Shown: positions 13,605-22,382 of the stretch, in pieces
Numbering within the stretch: the stretch's first letter is position 1
Layout: each line of letters begins with the position of its first letter
Source of the DNA: Polynucleobacter sp. AP-Capit-er-40B-B4
GTDB lineage: Bacteria > Pseudomonadota > Gammaproteobacteria > Burkholderiales > Burkholderiaceae
Direction of reading: 5' to 3'
NCBI RefSeq assembly: GCF_018882245.1
Contig: NZ_JACVOV010000002.1
Coordinates: 1 to 64,000 of the forward strand
Length of the DNA stretch: 64,000 nt
Program-made: the position numbers and the translations under genes
Notes under the pieces: generated by a model
Told to the model about the DNA's origin: nothing
Seen by the model: only the letters and a program-made list of their open reading frames with translations
The model's database searches: none

Positions 13605-14651
13605 TTAACGTAATTGAGAGTCTGTAGAGGTAGAGGGAGCTACAGACTGAACAATTTCAGCTGGCTCCAAAACAATTGTCTTGCTGCTCGTATTGCCAGT
13701 GCGCACCTTTGCGCCTTGGAAATACAAATCTACCTGATTTAATCCACCAGTTAACACCTTGAACGGTGGCTTGCCATATACACTCGCTCCAACGCCAGGC
13801 TCAAGCAATTTGTTTTGAGTCTTACCGGCAGCATCGACCACGCAAACAGTTTGCGCAGTTTTAGATTGCAAATACACCATGTCACCTGATTTTTTAGGCG
13901 CGTCTGGTTTGTAGATCAGGGCTGAAGCATCCGCAGGCGGACACTCAGTTGAGACCGCTGCTGTGACAGGCTGCGCAGCAGGCGCAGGGCCGACAGCAGG
14001 AGCATTAGCAGGCGGCTCAGCAGGCGCACTGACTGACGGGGTCTCTGGCGCAACTTCTTGAATGATGACTACTTCTTCTTTAACTGGCTCAGGAAAAAAT
14101 AGCGGGCGTAAGTTCACCACGGAAAAAATCACTGCTGCAGCAATTGCTAATAGCAGGATGATTTTCTTTTTAGGAGCTGCTGGAGCTTTTGACTTCACAC
14201 TGTAGTCAAGAATACTTTCAGATATTTTATTAGAGCTGCTTTTTTCAACTTTAGGCTCTGCAACTTTCGCTACTGGAGTAGCTTCTTTTTCTTCTGGTTT
14301 TTCTTTTACTTCTTTTACTTTTCCAGGCTTTGCTTTTTTCTCTGCTGCAGAGGCCGCTGTCTCCTCCTGCAATTTTTCTTCCACTTCAACTGCTTTTACA
14401 GGTTGCGTCATGCCAGAAAAATCAAATGCCTCTTCTGGAGTGAGCTTTAATAAACCAGCAACTTTTTTTGCCGCCGTGAATTTAACTTGAGCACCGTAGA
14501 AACTGCTGCTCTCACCATTCTCAATCTGCTCAATTTGACGAGTAGATAAGCAAGCCATGCCAGACAAATCTTTCGCACTTAAACCAAGACTTTCTCTAGC
14601 CTTAGTAAATGCTTCTTTACGAATCTCTGGAAGTTTGTCTGATTTATTCAC
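13605..14651 (-). CDS. RodZ-like HTH/transmembrane protein with C-terminal DUF4115 domain
   Basis: A 348-aa single-pass inner-membrane protein. Residues about 10-80 form an XRE-like HTH (GLSAKDLSGMACLSTRQIEQ). A Lys/Glu/Ala-rich linker (90-165) follows, then a membrane helix (about 166-188, IILLLAIAAAVIFSVVNLRP), a Pro/Ala periplasmic linker and a C-terminal beta domain (about 235-335, like DUF4115). RodZ ties MreB to the elongation machinery; here there is no ispG neighbour, so RodZ-like is safer. The GTG start overlaps the stop of a 5-codon ORF (14665-14648) as GTGA. Confidence 0.8.
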   Translation of the reverse strand: MNKSDKLPEIRKEAFTKARESLGLSAKDLSGMACLSTRQIEQIENGESSSFYGAQVKFTAAKKVAGLLKLTPEEAFDFSGMTQPVKAVEVEEKLQEETAASAAEKKAKPGKVKEVKEKPEEKEATPVAKVAEPKVEKSSSNKISESILDYSVKSKAPAAPKKKIILLLAIAAAVIFSVVNLRPLFFPEPVKEEVVIIQEVAPETPSVSAPAEPPANAPAVGPAPAAQPVTAAVSTECPPADASALIYKPDAPKKSGDMVYLQSKTAQTVCVVDAAGKTQNKLLEPGVGASVYGKPPFKVLTGGLNQVDLYFQGAKVRTGNTSSKTIVLEPAEIVQSVAPSTSTDSQLR

Positions 14652-14729
14652 TGCGCAGCGAGCATCTCAAGTGGAAGTAACAAGATTGATATTAATACCA
14701 AAATGGTACAAGGGTAATTAGCCACAAAG

Positions 14730-15359
14730 CTAATTATTTAAAGGATGATTCTCAAGGTTGGACTCAAGATACTTCTTCACTAAAACCTGAACTGAATCCG
14801 CATGCATTTTGTCCATCACTCGGGCTTTATGAACCTTAATCGTGGCATCGGTTGTTCCCAGTTTTACTGCAATATCCTTGTTTAAAAGGCCTTTAACGAG
14901 CCATCCGCATACTTCACGCTCTCTCGGGGTTAGGCTTTCGTAATCCTTCTTGGCCTCCACATCCAAAGAAACGCGCTTGAGTTGGCGACTATCAAAGTCA
15001 ATTGCATCTGCAACCGCTTTAAGGAGCTCTTCTAAGTTAAATGGCTTGAATAAGAAATCAACCGCACCCTTCTTCAGGCCCTGAACAATTTGATGGGGGT
15101 GACTTTGTCCGCTCACAAAGATGATGGGCGTCTTACGACCGAATTTGAGGAGCCTCTCCTGTAAGTCTAGGCCCGTCATATCCGGCATCTGCATATCCAA
15201 GAGAATGACTGCTGGGGATACCGGCACAGACTTCTCTAAGAACGAGGTTGCAGAGGCATAGTCTTCGACTAGATAGCCCAGTTCCCGCAGCATTCTTGAG
15301 AGAGAAATGCGCATGGATTCATCATCGTCAATTAGGTAGATATGGCCGACTTTAGTCAT
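14730..15359 (-). CDS. orphan FixJ/NarL-type response regulator
   Basis: A 209-aa two-component regulator. The receiver domain (1-120) has the acidic pocket DDDES at 11-15, phospho-Asp55 in LLDMQMPD, and a Lys in LFKPFN. The LuxR-type HTH (about 140-200, LTPREREVCGWLVKGLLNKD) binds DNA. It looks closest to FixJ/TodT-like regulators. No histidine kinase lies in the window, so its signal is unknown. I start at ATG 15359; the in-frame TTG at 15368 is less likely. It diverges from ilvD over about 230 bp. Confidence 0.88.
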   Translation of the reverse strand: MTKVGHIYLIDDDESMRISLSRMLRELGYLVEDYASATSFLEKSVPVSPAVILLDMQMPDMTGLDLQERLLKFGRKTPIIFVSGQSHPHQIVQGLKKGAVDFLFKPFNLEELLKAVADAIDFDSRQLKRVSLDVEAKKDYESLTPREREVCGWLVKGLLNKDIAVKLGTTDATIKVHKARVMDKMHADSVQVLVKKYLESNLENHPLNN

Positions 15360-15418
15360 TGAATTCAAAGGAAAAAGTAATAGATGAGCTAATGTACTGC
15401 AGTGCTTTTCAGGAAGCT

Positions 15419-15486
15419 ATTAGCTATCTAGCTAATATTTAGACCTAAATCAATGATTTCATTGGTATATTTGTATTGCATTGCAA
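15419..15486. promoter_or_regulatory. palindromes between the response regulator and ilvD
   Basis: Three perfect inverted repeats lie close together: ATTAGCTA-TC-TAGCTAAT (15419-15436), CAATGATTTCATTG (15451-15464) and TTGCATTGCAA (15476-15486). They sit in the shared control region of two divergent genes and may be operators. No clear promoter hexamer pair was found for ilvD. Confidence 0.4.
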
Positions 15487-15589
15487 CATTTTGGGTCGAT
15501 AGAGTTTAGCGCTCAATCTGGAGCACCCTCAAACCCATCTCACGGCACAATAGAGCCTTTCGACACCAACCTTTTCTGGAGTAATAAGC

Positions 15590-17281
15590 ATGAAACGCCT
15601 AAATGAACGCTCGCGCATGGTCACCGAAGGGGTCGCTCGCGCACCTAATCGTTCGATGTATTACGCAATGGGTTACGAAGAAAAGGATTTCGTAAAGCCA
15701 ATGGTTGGCGTTGCGAATGGTCACTCCACTATTACTCCTTGTAATAGTGGCTTGCAAAAATTAGCTGATGCTGCAGTTGAGGCTCTTGAGGCGGCGGGTG
15801 CAAAAGCACAAGTATTTGGTACGCCGACAGTTTCTGATGGTATCGGCATGGGCACTGAGGGTATGAAATATTCTCTCGTCTCACGCGAAGTCATTGCTGA
15901 CAGTATTGAAGTTTGCGTCAATGGTCTTTGGCAAGACGGTGTAGTTGTAATTGGTGGTTGCGATAAAAATATGCCGGGCGGCATGATGGCTTTAGCCCGT
16001 ACAAACGTTCCTGGCATTTATGTTTATGGCGGCACAATTAAGCCAGGCCATTACAAAGGCAAAGAACTCAATATTGTTTCTGCATTTGAAGCGGTTGGTG
16101 AATTTACTTCTGGCCGACTCAGCGAAGAAGATTTAAAAGGCGTTGAGCAGCACGCTTGTCCAGGTAGCGGCTCCTGCGGCGGCATGTATACAGCAAACAC
16201 CATGAGCTCCTCATTTGAAGCTTTGGGTATGAGCCTTCCCTACTCCTCCACAATGGCTAACGTTGATGCTGAGAAGGTTGCAAGCGCAGCTGAGTCTGCA
16301 CGTGTCTTGGTTGAAGCGGTTAAAAATAACCTGCGTCCACGCGACATCATTACTAAGAAGTCTATTGAGAACGCAGTGAGCGTCATCATGGCTGTTGGTG
16401 GCTCCACCAATGCGGTATTGCATTTCTTGGCTATTACTAGCGCAGCAGAAATCGACTGGACCATTGATGACTTCGAACGTATTCGTAAGCGTGTTCCAGT
16501 AATCGTGGATATGAAGCCATCTGGCACTTACTTGGCAACCGATTTACATCAGGCCGGCGGTATTCCACAAGTGATGAAGATTTTGCTCGACGGCGGATTG
16601 CTCCACGGTGATTGCATGACCATCACTGGTAAGACAATTGCTGAAGTACTGAAAGATGTGCCATCAGTGCCACGCGCTGATCAGAAAGTGATTCGTACTT
16701 TAGATAATCCTTTGTACAAGCAAGGTCACTTGGCCATCCTCAAAGGCAACATCTCTCCAGAGGGTTGTGTTGCCAAGATTACTGGCTTGAAGAACCCATC
16801 CATTACTGGCCCAGCCCGCGTCTTTGATTCTGAAGATGATGCGATGGCAGCTATCATGGCGCAGAAGATTAAAGATGGTGACGTTGTAGTGATTCGCTAT
16901 GAAGGCCCTAAGGGTGGTCCTGGTATGCGTGAGATGCTCGCCCCAACCTCTGCCCTCGTTGGCCAAGGTCTAGGTGAGTCCGTAGGCCTCATTACCGATG
17001 GTCGCTTCTCTGGCGGCACATGGGGTATGGTAGTTGGTCACGTTGCCCCTGAAGCGTATGTCGGCGGCACAATCGCCCTGATTAATGAAGGTGACTCAGT
17101 CACGATCGATGCTCATAAGTTACTCATTCAACTCAACGTTGATGAAGCAGAAATTGCGAAGCGTCGCGCAGCTTGGGTTCAACCTAAGCCTCGCTATACA
17201 CGCGGCCTGCTCGCTAAATATGCAAGCCTTGCAAGTAGCGCCAGCAAAGGTGCGGTAACGGATTTGGATTTAAAAATCTAA
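15590..17281 (+). CDS. ilvD: dihydroxy-acid dehydratase
   Basis: Third step of valine/isoleucine synthesis: it dehydrates 2,3-dihydroxy acids to 2-oxo acids using an Fe-S cluster. The 563-aa protein has the cluster and Mg segments [28 protein letters not shown] and [19 protein letters not shown]. The family start, [20 protein letters not shown], is present. A strong terminator follows. No other ilv genes are nearby. Confidence 0.97.
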   Translation: MKRLNERSRMVTEGVARAPNRSMYYAMGYEEKDFVKPMVGVANGHSTITPCNSGLQKLADAAVEALEAAGAKAQVFGTPTVSDGIGMGTEGMKYSLVSREVIADSIEVCVNGLWQDGVVVIGGCDKNMPGGMMALARTNVPGIYVYGGTIKPGHYKGKELNIVSAFEAVGEFTSGRLSEEDLKGVEQHACPGSGSCGGMYTANTMSSSFEALGMSLPYSSTMANVDAEKVASAAESARVLVEAVKNNLRPRDIITKKSIENAVSVIMAVGGSTNAVLHFLAITSAAEIDWTIDDFERIRKRVPVIVDMKPSGTYLATDLHQAGGIPQVMKILLDGGLLHGDCMTITGKTIAEVLKDVPSVPRADQKVIRTLDNPLYKQGHLAILKGNISPEGCVAKITGLKNPSITGPARVFDSEDDAMAAIMAQKIKDGDVVVIRYEGPKGGPGMREMLAPTSALVGQGLGESVGLITDGRFSGGTWGMVVGHVAPEAYVGGTIALINEGDSVTIDAHKLLIQLNVDEAEIAKRRAAWVQPKPRYTRGLLAKYASLASSASKGAVTDLDLKI

Positions 17282-17296
17282 GTTGTTCGGCCAAAG

Positions 17297-17330
17297 AAAA
17301 AGCCCCTAAGTAAAACTAGGGGCTTTTTTA
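17297..17330. terminator. terminator between ilvD and the PCu(A)C gene
   Basis: GCCCCTA (17302-17308), an 8-nt loop, TAGGGGC (17317-17323), A-run before and T6 after. It can serve both convergent genes. Confidence 0.9.
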
Positions 17331-17360
17331 TTACTTCAGCATTACTACTGAATACGAATC

Positions 17361-17855
17361 TTAGTGTTTCATTGCTCCGCCATGACCGGCGCCTGTGTTG
17401 CCCATGGCATTCACAGGCATTTTTACTTCAACTTCACCCGCTTTTGCGAATTTGAGTTTGACTGGAACAGTTTCACCAGCAGTCAATGGCGCCTTAATGT
17501 TCATAAACATCAGGTGCAAACCACCCGGCTTTAATTCCACAGCGCCACCTGCTGGCACGGCGATATCTTTTACTTGACGCATCTTCATCACATTGCCATC
17601 CATCGCCATTTCGTGCAACTGCACTTCACCAGCAACTGGCGAGCTTGCGGATACCAATTGATCGGCAACGCCCTTGTTTTCAATCTTCATAAAACCACCA
17701 GCCACTTGCTGTCCAGGAACAGTAGCACGGGTATAGGCGTTTTCGATCTTGATGTCATTAGTGGTGACACTCTTGGTGACGCCCTGCGCCCATGCACCTT
17801 CCAAAGAAGCTATGCCTAAAAAAACGCATAACGCTAGTAACTGTTTTGTCTTCAT
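17361..17855 (-). CDS. periplasmic copper chaperone, PCu(A)C family
   Basis: A 164-aa periplasmic Cu(I) carrier with a signal peptide (about 1-24, ending GAWAQ). The metal motif H(M)X10MX21HXM is visible in VQLHEMAMDGNVMKMRQV and PGGLHLMFM. The C-terminus is His/Met rich (GHGGAMKH). PCu(A)C proteins deliver copper to the CuA site of cytochrome oxidase with Sco or thioredoxin-like helpers. It is the last gene of the minus-strand cluster with a TlpA-like reductase, which fits that job. Confidence 0.92.
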   Translation of the reverse strand: MKTKQLLALCVFLGIASLEGAWAQGVTKSVTTNDIKIENAYTRATVPGQQVAGGFMKIENKGVADQLVSASSPVAGEVQLHEMAMDGNVMKMRQVKDIAVPAGGAVELKPGGLHLMFMNIKAPLTAGETVPVKLKFAKAGEVEVKMPVNAMGNTGAGHGGAMKH

Positions 17856-17887
17856 TTAAATTCTCCTCTTAATAAATAGGTAAAAAA

Positions 17888-18379
17888 CTAATTTTTAGCG
17901 AATGATGATTTCGCCATTAACATCTTTTGTAGCTGTTGAAAATCAATCAATCCTGTCTTGCGGGTAACCTTGCCACTCTTATCAATCATGATTGTTGTAG
18001 GAGTCTCACCATGCCATTTAGGATCAATCTCATAACGCAAGCGCTCATCAAATGGGGCGGCCACATAAAAGTTATTAGCTTTTTCTAACCCTGCTTTGTT
18101 CAACATCTTTTTAATTGAATCAACAGATACATCATCCACCTGAATAAAAATTACCTTAGCAGTAGGATTGCTTTTTACGAAGCTCCCCCATTGCGGCATC
18201 TCCTTTACACAGGCCGGGCAAGTCACACCCCAAAAATGAACTGCTACGGGGGCACCATTAGCAGTCTTTACTAGAGAACTCCAATCCCCCGCTTGATATG
18301 GCTTCAGAGTATTGGTATCAGCCATCCCAATATTGACCATAAATAAACTCAGGAACAAAGCAATCCAATACTTTTTCAT
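17888..18379 (-). CDS. TlpA-like periplasmic thioredoxin
   Basis: A 163-aa thioredoxin-fold protein with a signal peptide (about 1-20, ending GMA). The redox motif is GVTCPACVKE (Cys54/Cys57) and a cis-Pro lies in GETPTTIMIDK. TlpA-type proteins reduce disulfides in the periplasm and, in several bacteria, keep the CuA-site cysteines and Sco reduced for copper loading. Its ATG overlaps the stop of the propeller gene as ATGA, so the two are translationally coupled. Confidence 0.9.
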   Translation of the reverse strand: MKKYWIALFLSLFMVNIGMADTNTLKPYQAGDWSSLVKTANGAPVAVHFWGVTCPACVKEMPQWGSFVKSNPTAKVIFIQVDDVSVDSIKKMLNKAGLEKANNFYVAAPFDERLRYEIDPKWHGETPTTIMIDKSGKVTRKTGLIDFQQLQKMLMAKSSFAKN

Positions 18380-19638
18380 TTTTTATGCCCAACATTGATT
18401 AGCTGATAACCATCAGCACGCGTTAACCAAGACAGAAAGACTGCATCTCCATGAGACAGCAACAAGGGGTGATCGCTATACCCTTCAGTACTTGCTAATA
18501 CTCTCGGTGAATTCCAAGAATTTCCATCATCAGATGACTCTTTTAAATATATAGATGACTTCTTGCCATCGAACTCTTTCCATACCAGCCATACATGCTT
18601 TCCCATCGCAAATAGATAGGGTCTTGCAACATTAGACCCCTCCGCGCCAATACGACTTGGCTTGGAATAGCTTGCGCCTTGATTGATTGAGTTGGCATAA
18701 AACACTCCTGAGCGCTTACTGCCTTGGGTGTACCAAGCGACATGGAGTTTTCCAGACCCAGATACCGCTATCGATGGCCCATGATGTGGGCAGGCATCTG
18801 TTTTCCAATCATCATCCGCAACCCTACGAACGGGGCCTGCCCCCTTACCCGAAATCACCTGGGAGGCCTGATCCCTGATGCCGCCAGCAAAGATAGCTCG
18901 ATAAACGATGACCGGCCGACCTTGCGGATCAAGCGCAGCACCAATTCGGCAGCACTCACAACTACTTTCGTTTGCAAAACGCTCTGCCTCAAATGATTTA
19001 CCGCCATCCTGGGAAAATGAATAGGCAATAGAACCACCTAAGCGCTTTTCACCACCCTGCTTTGCTGCAGCCACAAGGCGCTTATCGATCCACGAGATAA
19101 AAATATTGCCGTTAGGATTCATCAGAACCGATGGAAAGCGTTGACTAGAGCTATCTTTTACTAAGGATACTGGCGTTATAAATGTATTGCCGCCATCCGT
19201 AGATCGAGTGGTATTGATTTGCGCATTCCAGTTAGCGTCCTTAAAAAACGAGTAAGCTAAAAAGATATTGCCATTTGCATCGGAAGCAATTTGCGGACGA
19301 GCATCACTGCCTACATCAAGCGACTTTCCATGCTCAGCAATTTTGACTGCAGGTGAAAAGGTTTTGCCTAAATCCATTGATTGAGCTACAGAAACCACGC
19401 CATTAGCCGTCCATGCCAATAATAATCTTCCATCCTGAGCAAAGAATGGGGTAGCAGCATTTGCGCACTGCAATCCATCGCCCTGACAAACATCATTAGA
19501 CTTAGTCTTCATGGCGCCTGCCATCCCTGAAGAATGGTCCATCTGCGCTTGCACTTGCCCAATAGCACCCAATGCACCTAAAAGAAGTGCGAAAAGCAAT
19601 GCTGAGGGTTTAAACAAGAGATTTATTTTCATCATCAT
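18376..19638 (-). CDS. secreted Asp-box beta-propeller protein (sialidase-like fold) of a copper cluster
   Basis: A 420-aa protein with a signal peptide (about 1-32). It carries five Asp boxes (SMDLGKTF, STDGGNTF, SQDGGKSF, SINQGASY, SSDDGNSW) that mark a BNR beta-propeller. Automated pipelines would call it exo-alpha-sialidase. However, a Cys cluster CECC (227-230), a CPHHG motif (283-287) and a Met/His-rich mature N-terminus (MDHSSGMAGAM) suggest metal binding rather than glycan cleavage. Its ATG overlaps the TonB receptor stop as TAATG and its stop overlaps the TlpA start. Function in copper uptake is inference. Confidence 0.8.
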   Translation of the reverse strand: MMMKINLLFKPSALLFALLLGALGAIGQVQAQMDHSSGMAGAMKTKSNDVCQGDGLQCANAATPFFAQDGRLLLAWTANGVVSVAQSMDLGKTFSPAVKIAEHGKSLDVGSDARPQIASDANGNIFLAYSFFKDANWNAQINTTRSTDGGNTFITPVSLVKDSSSQRFPSVLMNPNGNIFISWIDKRLVAAAKQGGEKRLGGSIAYSFSQDGGKSFEAERFANESSCECCRIGAALDPQGRPVIVYRAIFAGGIRDQASQVISGKGAGPVRRVADDDWKTDACPHHGPSIAVSGSGKLHVAWYTQGSKRSGVFYANSINQGASYSKPSRIGAEGSNVARPYLFAMGKHVWLVWKEFDGKKSSIYLKESSDDGNSWNSPRVLASTEGYSDHPLLLSHGDAVFLSWLTRADGYQLINVGHKK

Positions 19639-21827
19639 TAAAAGATAATACGCCCGCCGACTGAGATGGCTTGTGGCATACCTTGAGTATAGGAAGTTGA
19701 GCTACCTCCCGTACCAAAGGTAATGTACTGACGATTAAACAAGTTCACTGCGGAGGCATAAATCGTTGCATTTTTTGTGAGCTCATAGTTTGCGCGTAAA
19801 CCCACAACCGCATAAGAAGCCACCGGCAAAGTATTGGAAGTATTTAACCAAGAGCTTCCTACATAACGTACTGTGGCTGTTAGGCTAGCTTGAGGTACCG
19901 GGTAATAAGTTAAGCCACCGCCTAGAATGTTTTGCGGAACACCGCCAACCTGCTTATTAATCGGATCACTTGTAGCGCTCATTGTTAACTTAGTGCTGGT
20001 AAATGCATAGTTTGCGTCTGTAGCCCACTTCGAGTTGATATCATGATGAAACTGAAACTCGATACCCTGACTTAAGAGGTTTTGATTATTAGTGTAGTAA
20101 CTGATATTTTTTGAGTTACAAATTCCAACATTTCCAGTTCCAGCCAAAGGGTTGCCTGTAGCACCACACAGACTTCTAGCCAAGGCTACGTCGCTTGAAC
20201 TTTGACTTGAAAGGCTATAGGTTGCAACTGCATTCTGAATATAGTTATTAAATGCAGTTAATTGCGCAAAGCCACCCTTCCATCGATAGTCAGTGCCCAC
20301 CTCATAGCCTGTCATCGTTTCAGGCGTTAGATTTGGGTTGGCAAAACTGTAACCACTTGATGAGCCATAAGAACGTAAGGTGTTATTCATGCCTGGCGCA
20401 TGAAATGCTTGATAAGCGGCAGAACGTAAATCCCAATCCTTACTCATCTTATATAGCAATCCCAGGGTAGGACTTAATTGCGTCTTGCTCTGGTTGGGCA
20501 CATTTTGATATGAAGGGTTTGCGCCATTAGATCCTGCGTTGTAGTTGGTAGGAGTCTGACTATTCCATTGATCCACACGAGCAGCCAATGTTGTTTCTAG
20601 CGGGAAAGATTCGGCCTTAGACTTTAATTGCCCCATCAAACCATAAAATGTTTGTTGTCCTTGCGCATAATTCACGGCAGCTGAAGTGCCGTTGTTATTT
20701 AAATTATTTGTTAAATTTGATCCAGCAATATTGCGCGCATCAACACCTAAGACATACTGATTGATTAAACCTGTAACTTCTTGGGTGTACTGGGCTGACG
20801 CCCCCACTGTGCTGTACGGGTCCTTATAGGTTGCATTGATATATGGTGTATTGGCAGGAATATTATTTGACCTGCTAGTAGTAGTGGAGCCATTCTGCTT
20901 ATTAAAGCCCGTGTTTTCGTAAAAGAAATTGACGTCTACTTTTGACTTATCGTCTAGGCGCGTTGTTGTACCGCCCGCCAAATCTGTTTCTTGCGTAATA
21001 TTGGTTGCAAATGCATATCCCGAAGATAGATCAGACATCGTGTGATAACCCGCGCGGAAGAAGCCATTGGTATCTTGCGTCGCTTTAAAGTAACCCTGCA
21101 TTCTGACGTTAGAGTTATGTGAAGATGCTGGCCCTTGGCCATTCTTAATGTTAGCTGGTGAGGCCGGTGAGATTGTTGCAATATTTTGATAGCCATCGGT
21201 ATTGAAATAATCAGCTGAGAATCGCAGCTGAAGATTTTCAGAGGCGATCAAATCCTTTGAGGCAGCAACGTTACCAGCGCCAAACGCACCATAACTTGCA
21301 GAGACCTCCTGTTGGCTATTAACCGGGGTTTTGGTCTTAATATTAATTACGCCGCCCATGCCGTAGTTACCCCACAAGCTGGAAACACCACCGCGAATAA
21401 ACTCCACAGAGTCAATTGAGGACATGGGCACTAAATTCCACTGTACCGTTCCATAAAAGGCGTCGTTAGCTGGCAATCCATCTATCAACACCAAAGTACG
21501 CGCATTACCAAGGCCGCGCACGTTAATACTTTGACCCGTTGGATCCTTTTGGTAATACGGCTGGTCATTCAAAATAACGCCAGGTACATTTTTTAAAATT
21601 TGATCAATGGTTTGATCTGGGGCTACTTCTAGAGCCTCTTTAGTGAGAACCGTTGTATTGAGAGGAATCTCATCCAATGGGGTACCTGAGCGGGTGGCTG
21701 TTACGGTCACACTCTTTAACTTCTGGTCGTAGTCTGGCGGTGGCGCAATTTGCGCCTGTGCATTAATAAGTACCGATCCAAATAGCATGCCAATACATGC
21801 ACTGACTTTCTTTTGCTGAAACAACAT
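19638..21827 (-). CDS. TonB-dependent outer-membrane receptor, probably for copper
   Basis: A 729-aa receptor with a signal peptide (1-25). The TonB box region KSVTVTATRSGTPLDEIP is followed by a plug domain (about 40-165) with DQTIDQILKNVPGVILND and NVRGLGNARTLVLIDGLP. The 22-strand barrel ends in the aromatic terminal residue (VGGRIIF). The gene lies at the head of a translationally coupled run with the propeller, TlpA and PCu(A)C genes, so copper or a copper chelate is the likely substrate. The substrate cannot be read from sequence alone. Confidence 0.9.
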   Translation of the reverse strand: MLFQQKKVSACIGMLFGSVLINAQAQIAPPPDYDQKLKSVTVTATRSGTPLDEIPLNTTVLTKEALEVAPDQTIDQILKNVPGVILNDQPYYQKDPTGQSINVRGLGNARTLVLIDGLPANDAFYGTVQWNLVPMSSIDSVEFIRGGVSSLWGNYGMGGVINIKTKTPVNSQQEVSASYGAFGAGNVAASKDLIASENLQLRFSADYFNTDGYQNIATISPASPANIKNGQGPASSHNSNVRMQGYFKATQDTNGFFRAGYHTMSDLSSGYAFATNITQETDLAGGTTTRLDDKSKVDVNFFYENTGFNKQNGSTTTSRSNNIPANTPYINATYKDPYSTVGASAQYTQEVTGLINQYVLGVDARNIAGSNLTNNLNNNGTSAAVNYAQGQQTFYGLMGQLKSKAESFPLETTLAARVDQWNSQTPTNYNAGSNGANPSYQNVPNQSKTQLSPTLGLLYKMSKDWDLRSAAYQAFHAPGMNNTLRSYGSSSGYSFANPNLTPETMTGYEVGTDYRWKGGFAQLTAFNNYIQNAVATYSLSSQSSSDVALARSLCGATGNPLAGTGNVGICNSKNISYYTNNQNLLSQGIEFQFHHDINSKWATDANYAFTSTKLTMSATSDPINKQVGGVPQNILGGGLTYYPVPQASLTATVRYVGSSWLNTSNTLPVASYAVVGLRANYELTKNATIYASAVNLFNRQYITFGTGGSSTSYTQGMPQAISVGGRIIF

Positions 21828-21849
21828 TTACTGCTCCACTTGATAATGC

Positions 21850-21895
21850 GGCAACGTATTAAATGAATCGTTGCCAACTACATAGCTAGGCTATG
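21850..21895. promoter_or_regulatory. two hairpins between the DUF2946 gene and the TonB receptor gene
   Basis: GGCAACG (21850-21856) pairs with CGTTGCC (21869-21875), and CATAG (21881-21885) with CTATG (21891-21895). They lie in the 80-bp gap upstream of the receptor start. They may modulate receptor expression. The conserved core of a cobalamin riboswitch is not present. Confidence 0.35.
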
Positions 21896-21907
21896 CCCTA
21901 AATTTAA

Positions 21908-22279
21908 TTAGGCGTTTACTGGTGGAGCTGCTGAGGGAGGCGTTACCCAAACTGCAAGTGGCTTGGGTGATTGATAGAAAAGTTGTGGCAACAATGCTAA
22001 AGTTTGCGGCGCCTGGAATGTAAGGTTGGTATTAAAGGCTGGTGTGATGCTATTTTGCGCTACGCAATATGGGCATGGCTGAGCTTGTTCTGCTACCTCT
22101 TGCTCATCGCCTTGCACTTGAATCTGAAGCTTATTGCCATCAGCAGAGCAAATCTCCATCGCAAAACCTTGACCATGTTTCGCAAGCGAGACTGCTTGAG
22201 AAACAGCTGGCGCAAGCGCACTCATTGCGATTGCAAAAGCAGCAATCCAGTGAATGAGGCGATTTTTGTAGAGATTCAT
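21908..22279 (-). CDS. DUF2946-family protein, 123 aa
   Basis: A small exported protein starting MNLYKNRLIHWIAAFAIAMS, a signal anchor or signal peptide. A CPYC motif follows in QAQPCPYCVAQ, with one further Cys in MEICSADG. The C-terminus is Pro-rich with one more hydrophobic segment. DUF2946 genes often lie beside copper chaperone and TonB receptor genes, as here, so this is probably the first gene of the copper cluster. Molecular role unknown. Confidence 0.8.
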   Translation of the reverse strand: MNLYKNRLIHWIAAFAIAMSALAPAVSQAVSLAKHGQGFAMEICSADGNKLQIQVQGDEQEVAEQAQPCPYCVAQNSITPAFNTNLTFQAPQTLALLPQLFYQSPKPLAVWVTPPSAAPPVNA

Positions 22280-22328
22280 GATGTAGGAATTTTATCGGAA
22301 TTTTGTATTTCTTTCGTCTTTCCCATGA

Positions 22329-22352
22329 AAAAAGGGGCTGACGCCCCTTTTT
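22329..22352. terminator. terminator downstream of tctA
   Basis: AAAAAGGGGC (22329-22338), loop TGAC, GCCCCTTTTT (22343-22352). It lies about 30 bp past the tctA stop on the minus strand and separates the tct operon from the copper cluster. Confidence 0.85.
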
Positions 22353-22382
22353 CCTTTGAAATCGCTATTTCTAGCGAGTTAC

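Noticed and set aside
18376-19638. True exo-alpha-sialidase
   Set aside because: Asp boxes only show the propeller fold; I see no FRIP-type motif near the N-terminus and the context is copper, not sialic acid.
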